From Paenibacillus algorifonticola (lineage in GTDB: Bacteria > Bacillota > Bacilli > Paenibacillales > Paenibacillaceae), in NCBI RefSeq assembly GCF_000971975.1, contig NZ_LAQO01000043.1:1-64000 (forward strand): 64,000 nucleotides of DNA, read 5' to 3'. Below are positions 59,214-64,000 of the stretch, one piece after another (the first letter of the stretch is position 1; each line of letters begins with the position of its first letter). The position numbers and the translations under genes are program-made. Under the pieces are notes generated by a model. That model was given only the letters and a program-made list of their open reading frames with translations. It searched no databases and was not told the DNA's origin.

Positions 59214-59454
59214 TGTTTTCAAGCTCCTTTTAGCAAGAGCTTGGAGATAAGTACAGGCAAATCAATTAGAGGAAACAGCTAAATATCACAGTTATAAAAT
59301 ACAAGATTATAATATTTTTCTGTATTAGTCATGACTATTTTTAATTCAAATTACTATAATTGTATTAACTTTCCTGTAAAAAGTGCCGATAATGATAGAA
59401 ATAAAATATAGTTAAACATATACAAATTACCATCTGAGAGGGAGAAACAAACGA

Positions 59455-60990
59455 ATGGGTGATCAAGTGCTGAATTATGGAGATATTCGAATTACCTCCT
59501 ATGAGCTTGTCCGTTTGCATGAACTGGAAGTCGTCAAAAGTGTCAATAACCATGCTTACTTAATGTTTTCAGGCGTGATTCATGAAGAGAAGAAGGATAG
59601 CTATGTCAATCAGACCACTGCACAGACACCGGTAAAGGTGCTGTTGAAGGACAAGGAGACAGGAAAGGACGAGGTGCTGTTCAGTGGCTTTGTGCTTGAT
59701 GTGGAGGTAAAGGCGGTTCGCGGCATTTATTATATCGAGGTCAAAGCGGTTTCCTATACGTATTTGCTGGACGTCAAGCGGAATAAGCGCTCTTTTCAAA
59801 ATCCGAAGTTGTCTTATAGCGGGCTGGTGGATGCCGTCATTTCTAATTATTCCAAAGCGGATTGTATAGATGCAGCCAGCCAAGGCAAAGCGATTCAAAC
59901 GATAGTGATGCAGTATGAGGAGACGGATTGGCAGTTTCTGAAGCGTATCGCTTCGCGGTTTCATACGGTGCTAGTTGCTGCGGCTGAAATGAGCGCGCCA
60001 TGCTTCTTTCTGGGGCTGCCAGAGGATCAGGATAAGGGCAAGCTTGTGACCAAGCATTATACCGCGAAGAAACGGGTTTCGGAGTATCAATACGCCGTAG
60101 AAAATGATGTGCCCGGCATTGATGATCAGGACTACACCGTGTATGAGGTAGAGAGCGAGCGGCTGCTGGTTCCCGGCAACGAGGTGCTTTTTAAAGCCAG
60201 AAAGCTTGTTGTAGGCCGCGCAGTATCTTGTATGAAAAATAGTATTCTCACCCACACCTATCAGCTGTTCCCCAGGAAAGGTCTGCGGCAAAAGAAGGAA
60301 TATAATCAAGCGATTATTGGAGCTTCCATCCAAGCGACGGTCGTCAAAATCAATAAGGATACGGTTCGCGCCAAGCTGGATATGGACGATCAGGAGGACC
60401 CAAATACGGATTATTGGTTCCCCTATTCCACGATTTACGCCTCGGAGGGCAACACCGGCTGGTACTGCATGCCGGAAGAGAACGACAACATTCGGATTTA
60501 TTTTCCTAGCAGCAAGGAAGAAGAAGGCTACGCAATCAGCTCGGTCAAACGTGGAGCGACTTCTGATGCCAAGTCATCGGGCGGTTCATCAGGTTCAACA
60601 GGAGCAAGTGGATCAACAGGGACAGCGGCAGCATCGCGGGCTGTTGCGCCAGCTGCCTCCGCTTCTGGCGGGGCGAAGGATGATGGCTCGGATTGGATGT
60701 CCAATTCGGACCGCAAAAGCTTTCGCACGAAGTACGGAAAAGAAATTGTGTTGGAGCCGCATCAGATCGTCATTCAGGCAGGCGGCATGTCCATTGTCAT
60801 CAGCGATGCGCAGGGCATCCAAATCACGAGCGATCAAAACATCAGCATAAATGCAGGCGGCAGCATGATGATGAAGGCCAAAAACATTCAGCTGTCAGCG
60901 GGTAAAATCGAGCTGAGCGGCAAAGCGAATACGATTACGCTGGGCGACAGCCTCGTCAAGGTAGATGGCGAAGAAATCAAAATGAATTAG
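59455..60990 (+). CDS. VgrG-like spike protein of a contractile injection-type system
   Basis: 511 residues, no signal peptide. N-terminal part (about 1-290) resembles the VgrG/Pvc8/gpD hub: YGDIRITSYELVRLHELEVV, then VLFSGFVLDVEVKAVRG and QYEETDWQFLKRIASRFHTV, a hallmark motif of the family. An OB-fold segment (about 295-368) follows: ATVVKINKDTVRAKLDMDDQ, WYCMPEENDNIRIYFPS. A Ser/Gly/Ala linker (about 370-415) leads to a beta-helical needle (420-511; IVIQAGGMSIVISDAQGIQI). VgrG tips carry PAAR caps and effectors. ATG 59455 follows GAGAGGGAGA. First gene of an operon whose later genes encode a PAAR-like cap and accessory proteins. Confidence 0.9.
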   Translation: MGDQVLNYGDIRITSYELVRLHELEVVKSVNNHAYLMFSGVIHEEKKDSYVNQTTAQTPVKVLLKDKETGKDEVLFSGFVLDVEVKAVRGIYYIEVKAVSYTYLLDVKRNKRSFQNPKLSYSGLVDAVISNYSKADCIDAASQGKAIQTIVMQYEETDWQFLKRIASRFHTVLVAAAEMSAPCFFLGLPEDQDKGKLVTKHYTAKKRVSEYQYAVENDVPGIDDQDYTVYEVESERLLVPGNEVLFKARKLVVGRAVSCMKNSILTHTYQLFPRKGLRQKKEYNQAIIGASIQATVVKINKDTVRAKLDMDDQEDPNTDYWFPYSTIYASEGNTGWYCMPEENDNIRIYFPSSKEEEGYAISSVKRGATSDAKSSGGSSGSTGASGSTGTAAASRAVAPAASASGGAKDDGSDWMSNSDRKSFRTKYGKEIVLEPHQIVIQAGGMSIVISDAQGIQITSDQNISINAGGSMMMKAKNIQLSAGKIELSGKANTITLGDSLVKVDGEEIKMN

Positions 60991-61006
60991 AAGGGCGCAT
61001 ATCGCG

Positions 61007-62113
61007 ATGAATAAACAGCAGGTGATCCAGCATTTTACCGAGCATCATGGCATGCCGGCGTTTGCACAGCAGATTGTAGAGCTGGAGCATTATTTTTTGA
61101 AAAATAAAGCAGGGCTGGTTGACGGTTTGATCGATTCCTTCCGTCAGATGTGCGGACATCTGCATTTTCTTCAGCAGAATGGACGGAAGGGGCCGATTGC
61201 TTTTATTCACTATTCAATGCTGCGCACCTCCGCTTTGGATCAGTCATTCACTTACAAGATGGAAGGCTATTCGGAAAAATGGTACGGCGACCCCGTGCCT
61301 TTCTTTCATGCGTATGATGCAGGCTGGCTGTATAGAGATATCCCTATTATCCGGCAGGTGCTGGACAGGGCGCGCAAAACGTATATGAATCAGATTAGGG
61401 CTGGCGAAGTAGAGCGGATGGTGCTCAGGCAGCTTAAGGTCCTTCATCCTTTTGTTGTCGCTATTGCGCGTATCGCTATGCCGCTAGCCACTCAGCTGCC
61501 TGAATATAAGGCTCTCACAAAGGCGCCTGTGCTGCGCGTGAGAGTCGGCGAATATATGGATTTCAGCGAGGATGTTTATGTGGAGCATCAGGAGCCGCGC
61601 GATGAGTGGGATATTCGAAATCGCCTGGAACAGGACCAGGGGCAAGGGCAAGGCGGCATTCAGCCTTATGACAGCTTGCGGGGGCTATTTTTGAAGGGCG
61701 TAAAGAGTAAAGCAGCCGATTTGCGTTATGTGGATTTCAGTCATAGTGAGCTGACCGATAGCAGTTTTCAGAGCTGCGCGCTTATTGGATCAAGATGGAA
61801 TGCTTGCTCCGCCGCAGGAGCGGATTTTCGGCATTCCTTACTAACGGATGCCGACTTTCGGCATGCCGATTTGCGCGGAGCCCTCTTCGATCATTGCAGT
61901 GGGCAGCCGTTTAAAGAGGGGCTTCACCGCTTCCCTGGACTGCTTGGTGTACAGTTTGATGCTGCGAATTTGGCAGGAGCGAGCTTTGTTGGCGCAAGGC
62001 TGGGGCGGGCGAGCTTTGAAGGCGCTAATCTGGAGCAGGCTGTTTTTTCTGCCAAAGATCAGGAGCTTTTCCGGCTGTCCGAGCAGCAAAAGCAGGTCAT
62101 TCAGTGGGTATAA
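61007..62113 (+). CDS. pentapeptide-repeat protein with a helical N-terminal domain
   Basis: 368 residues. Residues 1-220 are predominantly helical and unfamiliar (MNKQQVIQHFTEHHGMPAFA; ARIAMPLATQLPEYKALTKA). A Gln/Gly stretch (EQDQGQGQGG, near 211-220) leads to pentapeptide repeats (about 225-350): ADLRYVDFSHSELTDSSFQS, ADFRHADLRGALFDHC, ANLAGASFVGARLGRASFEG. These form a right-handed beta-helix. It begins 16 nt after the VgrG-like gene; pentapeptide proteins are known as T6SS-associated accessory or effector parts. Ribosome site is weak (GAAGGGCG), suggesting coupling. Confidence 0.85.
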   Translation: MNKQQVIQHFTEHHGMPAFAQQIVELEHYFLKNKAGLVDGLIDSFRQMCGHLHFLQQNGRKGPIAFIHYSMLRTSALDQSFTYKMEGYSEKWYGDPVPFFHAYDAGWLYRDIPIIRQVLDRARKTYMNQIRAGEVERMVLRQLKVLHPFVVAIARIAMPLATQLPEYKALTKAPVLRVRVGEYMDFSEDVYVEHQEPRDEWDIRNRLEQDQGQGQGGIQPYDSLRGLFLKGVKSKAADLRYVDFSHSELTDSSFQSCALIGSRWNACSAAGADFRHSLLTDADFRHADLRGALFDHCSGQPFKEGLHRFPGLLGVQFDAANLAGASFVGARLGRASFEGANLEQAVFSAKDQELFRLSEQQKQVIQWV

Positions 62114-62146
62114 GCGGGTGCAGGCGTAGTTGGAAGGGGGAAAGCG

Positions 62147-62677
62147 ATGAGTGAATATTTTATTTTAAAGGAAGATCAGCAGCTGGATGGCACCTTTAAG
62201 CCGCCTAGATTTGAGAATGGCAAGCCTTTTGCGCAACTGCCTGCGATTTCCGTAGTGGATGTGGCGGCTCAAGGAGATGTCGAGGTGCTGGACTGGCTGG
62301 AGCGTCCAATCCGCATGGTATCTGACAAGATAAAAACGATCGCCACTAAATATAACGCTCGGATTGCTTTCAAAAGAGTGTACTTTATGAACCGGGAGCA
62401 GCAGTTCCAGCCCCTTTATTGGGCTATGCAGGTTCCGGCCATTGACGCACTCTCGAGTCAAAGCAGTTTTCATCCGGATCAGACGATAAAGCGGCTGGTG
62501 CTCGCGCGGAGCAAAATAGCAGGCCATCATATGTTTACCATCGCGGGAGTAAGAGAGCCGTATCTCGTCCTTAGCTTGGCGGCGGCGGAGAGCTTGCTGC
62601 GCCGGGAGGCGACGGGGTTTGTTCTTAACCGGGTCGAGGTACATGAGGAGGGGCAGCATGAAGCGTTATATGGATGA
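62147..62677 (+). CDS. Imm11/DUF1629-like protein
   Basis: 176 residues, soluble. Pattern: an N-terminal ISVVDVAAQGDVEVLDWLER, a middle YFMNREQQFQPLYWAMQVPA, TIKRLVLARSKIAGHHMFTI, and an end YLVLSLAAAESLLRREATGF followed by VLNRVEV. The last part follows the DUF1629/Imm11 form (surface strand, helix with LL..G.TGf.f..V). Imm11 proteins are predicted immunity proteins for polymorphic toxins, so it may protect against a toxin carried by this system. The family call is by eye. ATG 62147 follows GGAAGGGGG; the next gene overlaps its end by 20 nt. Confidence 0.6.
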   Translation: MSEYFILKEDQQLDGTFKPPRFENGKPFAQLPAISVVDVAAQGDVEVLDWLERPIRMVSDKIKTIATKYNARIAFKRVYFMNREQQFQPLYWAMQVPAIDALSSQSSFHPDQTIKRLVLARSKIAGHHMFTIAGVREPYLVLSLAAAESLLRREATGFVLNRVEVHEEGQHEALYG

Positions 62678-63275
62678 GCAAATATTGGATACGTGGATCA
62701 GGTCGCCTCATGCAGATACAGCGGGCCGCGAGCCGCAATGGACAGTTGAAGGAGCCGTGAGCTTACTCAGGATAGGCGGACAAAAATACCGCATGCAGGA
62801 GCTGTGGCTGCTGGATGGACGCATAAGCTTGATGCTGCCTTCCTCGTTATCGGCGATGCAAGAGTCGGGATCGCTCAAAGTGCAAGTGGAGGCCAAGCAG
62901 CAGCGAAAGCATGAGCAGTGGTCATTTACCGATGAAACGAAGAGCATCGTATGTACGCTCAGTTGGTTAAAGCATGAGCTGCAGCCGCCTTACCTCGAAG
63001 GATTTGCACAAGCGATGGTCGTGAAAATAAAGCAAATGCGCCCAGAGCTGATTGTAACGGGCGGCGGTATGCTTAAGCCGGAGGCACATGACATCGCCTA
63101 CTATGAATGCCTTCTTCCAGAAGGGGAGAAGTCCGTTTATCAGGTTGTAGGGATGACCGTGTTTGCCGGGAGAGTGCTGATGTGCAGCTTTCAATTTCCG
63201 CTGCGCGAGGTAGAGCTGTGGCAGCAACTGGCCCATGCAGCTATTTCTACGATTAAGCTGGCGGAATCATCATAG
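62658..63275 (+). CDS. DcrB/DUF1795-like protein, possible effector chaperone
   Basis: 205 residues, no signal peptide. The second half (DIAYYECLLPEGEKSVYQVV, GMTVFAGRVLMCSFQFPLRE, WQQLAHAAISTIKLAESS) has the strand-strand-helix ending of DcrB/PsbP/Mog1-fold proteins. DUF1795 members (Eag proteins) are known T6SS adaptors that load effectors on VgrG, which fits the position between spike and cap genes; this is inference from fold pattern and context. ATG 62658 follows GAGGAGGGG and overlaps the previous gene by 20 nt; the frame is open from 62619. Confidence 0.6.
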   Translation: MKRYMDEQILDTWIRSPHADTAGREPQWTVEGAVSLLRIGGQKYRMQELWLLDGRISLMLPSSLSAMQESGSLKVQVEAKQQRKHEQWSFTDETKSIVCTLSWLKHELQPPYLEGFAQAMVVKIKQMRPELIVTGGGMLKPEAHDIAYYECLLPEGEKSVYQVVGMTVFAGRVLMCSFQFPLREVELWQQLAHAAISTIKLAESS

Positions 63276-63308
63276 AACGGATGAGGAAAAGGCGAGGGGG
63301 AGTAGGAC

Positions 63309-63683
63309 ATGATGTTTACGATGCTGCTGCAAGCGCTTATGAACGGCATGCTGGAGGGCGAGCATTTTTATGTAGTTAGAGGAGCCGTATTAAAATGCAG
63401 CGAAGGCTCTGATCCGGGTGTGCTTAATTTGCCGACCTCCCATGGCGTCTATATCAAAGACCAGCCTGTTCTGCATGTGATGGATGCCGTTCCGATCGAC
63501 AACATCAGCCATTTTGGCTTTTGTAAAAAAACGGGCGGTGTCTGCGAGCCGCTGACCTGCGGACCATGGACGGATGGCAAGAAGGATGTGCTTATTGACG
63601 AGCAGCCCGCACTGCTTAGTAAATCACAATTAATGTGCTCCACAGGAGGCACCATTACGATCGATCAGGATGGGCAGCTGTAG
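63309..63683 (+). CDS. DUF4280 PAAR-like cap protein
   Basis: 124 residues. Motifs: FYVVRGAVLKCSEGSDPGVL, VPIDNISHFGFCKKTGGVCE, LTCGPWTDGKKDVLIDEQPA, LLSKSQLMCSTGGTITI. This is the DUF4280 pattern, with Cys residues (KCS, FGFC, CGPW, MCSTGG) that could bind a metal at the tip, as PAAR proteins bind Zn. Such proteins sharpen the VgrG spike and can carry toxin domains; this one has none and is a bare cap. ATG 63309 (or 63312) follows GAGGGGGAG. It lies 33 nt after the DcrB-like gene. Confidence 0.85.
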   Translation: MMFTMLLQALMNGMLEGEHFYVVRGAVLKCSEGSDPGVLNLPTSHGVYIKDQPVLHVMDAVPIDNISHFGFCKKTGGVCEPLTCGPWTDGKKDVLIDEQPALLSKSQLMCSTGGTITIDQDGQL

Positions 63684-63711
63684 CCATTAAAGGGCGCTGA
63701 GGGGGATGATG

Positions 63712-64000
63712 ATGAAGGAAAAGGAAGCGGAGGAAACGGCGGCAGATTACAAGGATCTGCGTTTCGTATGGCCCTATGGCAAGCTGCGGCTAGAGCAGCT
63801 GGAAATCATTCATGAATTTGGGGAGCACGGGAAATTAATCGTAACGGGTACGGTAGCAGAGGAAAAGGAAGATGAGATTATAACCCATGCTTCGGCAAAT
63901 GATCATATCGGGGTGTACCGGGTACTCAAGGATGGCAGGAAGCAGCCGCTTTTTCTGGGACAGCTGCATCATGTCGAGCTGCATGCCGCAAGGGATGGGG
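63712..64000 (+). CDS. second VgrG-like protein, N-terminal part (runs off the window)
   Basis: Open frame from three ATG in a row (63706, 63709, 63712), continuing past 64000. I take 63712 from the spacing to GAGG (63699-63702). The visible 96 residues read YKDLRFVWPYGKLRLEQLEI, then HGKLIVTGTVAEEKEDEII and QPLFLGQLHHVELHAARDG. These line up with the start of the protein at 59455 (YGDIRITSYELVRLHELEVV ... HAYLMFSGVIHEEKKDSY ... VLFSGFVLDVEVKAVRG). So a related hub or baseplate gene closes, or continues, the operon. Function by similarity within this window only. Confidence 0.7.
   Translation, partial: MKEKEAEETAADYKDLRFVWPYGKLRLEQLEIIHEFGEHGKLIVTGTVAEEKEDEIITHASANDHIGVYRVLKDGRKQPLFLGQLHHVELHAARDG

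Overview
The window looks like an origin-proximal piece of a Paenibacillus-type (spore-forming, monoderm Firmicute) chromosome. Reasons: the end of an rRNA operon is followed by guaB-dacA-pdxS-pdxT-serS-tRNA-Ser, the order known downstream of gyrA in Bacillus subtilis; there is a small spore protein of the SspP type, strong purine-rich ribosome binding sites, an S-layer-anchored glycanase and large multidomain secreted polysaccharide enzymes. No database search was possible; family names come from reading the translations.

Layout. 1-1.8 kb: end of 23S, 5S rRNA, terminators, a gene-poor AT-rich stretch and two decayed genes (methyltransferase, RidA). 2-8.3 kb: core genes for GMP, cell wall, pyridoxal phosphate (PLP) and seryl-tRNA. 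8.3-8.4 kb: a tight cluster of DnaA-box-like 9-mers. 8.5-14.7 kb: small spore protein, lipoprotein, DsbA/FrnE-like oxidoreductase, NucB-like nuclease, a three-part glycosyltransferase. 14.8-16.5 kb (minus): AIM24-like and TerD-like proteins. 16.9-21.6 kb: SLH-anchored GH26 mannanase. 21.6-23.9 kb (minus): membrane protein, MerR regulator, frameshifted lipase-like hydrolase.

24.5-39.8 kb is a rhamnogalacturonan-I (pectin) use locus: YesM/YesN-like two-component pair, two sugar ABC permeases, a solute-binding lipoprotein, an unassigned (alpha/alpha)6 glycosidase, and a ~2045-residue secreted protein joining an SGNH acetylesterase to a PL11 rhamnogalacturonan lyase. Two consensus cre sites precede the last gene. 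40-48.6 kb is a patchwork: marR gene broken by a 4-bp repeat, quinone oxidoreductase, a GC-rich fragment that looks foreign, alpha/beta hydrolase with a divergent WYL regulator, then a block (LysR, MetX-like acyltransferase, MFS pump, flavin reductase remnant) bracketed by a shared 15-bp word.

48.8-54.1 kb: phosphonate-type ABC importer phnD-phnC-phnE-phnE, divergent from a metallophosphatase/5'-nucleotidase, consistent with phosphorus scavenging. 54.2-59.1 kb: secreted OB-fold protein and a galactokinase-like kinase. 59.4-64.0 kb, running off the end: one apparent operon with a VgrG-like spike, pentapeptide-repeat protein, Imm11-like protein, DcrB/DUF1795-like protein, DUF4280 PAAR-like cap and the start of a second VgrG-like gene. 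This spike/cap module in a monoderm is the most unusual system in the window.
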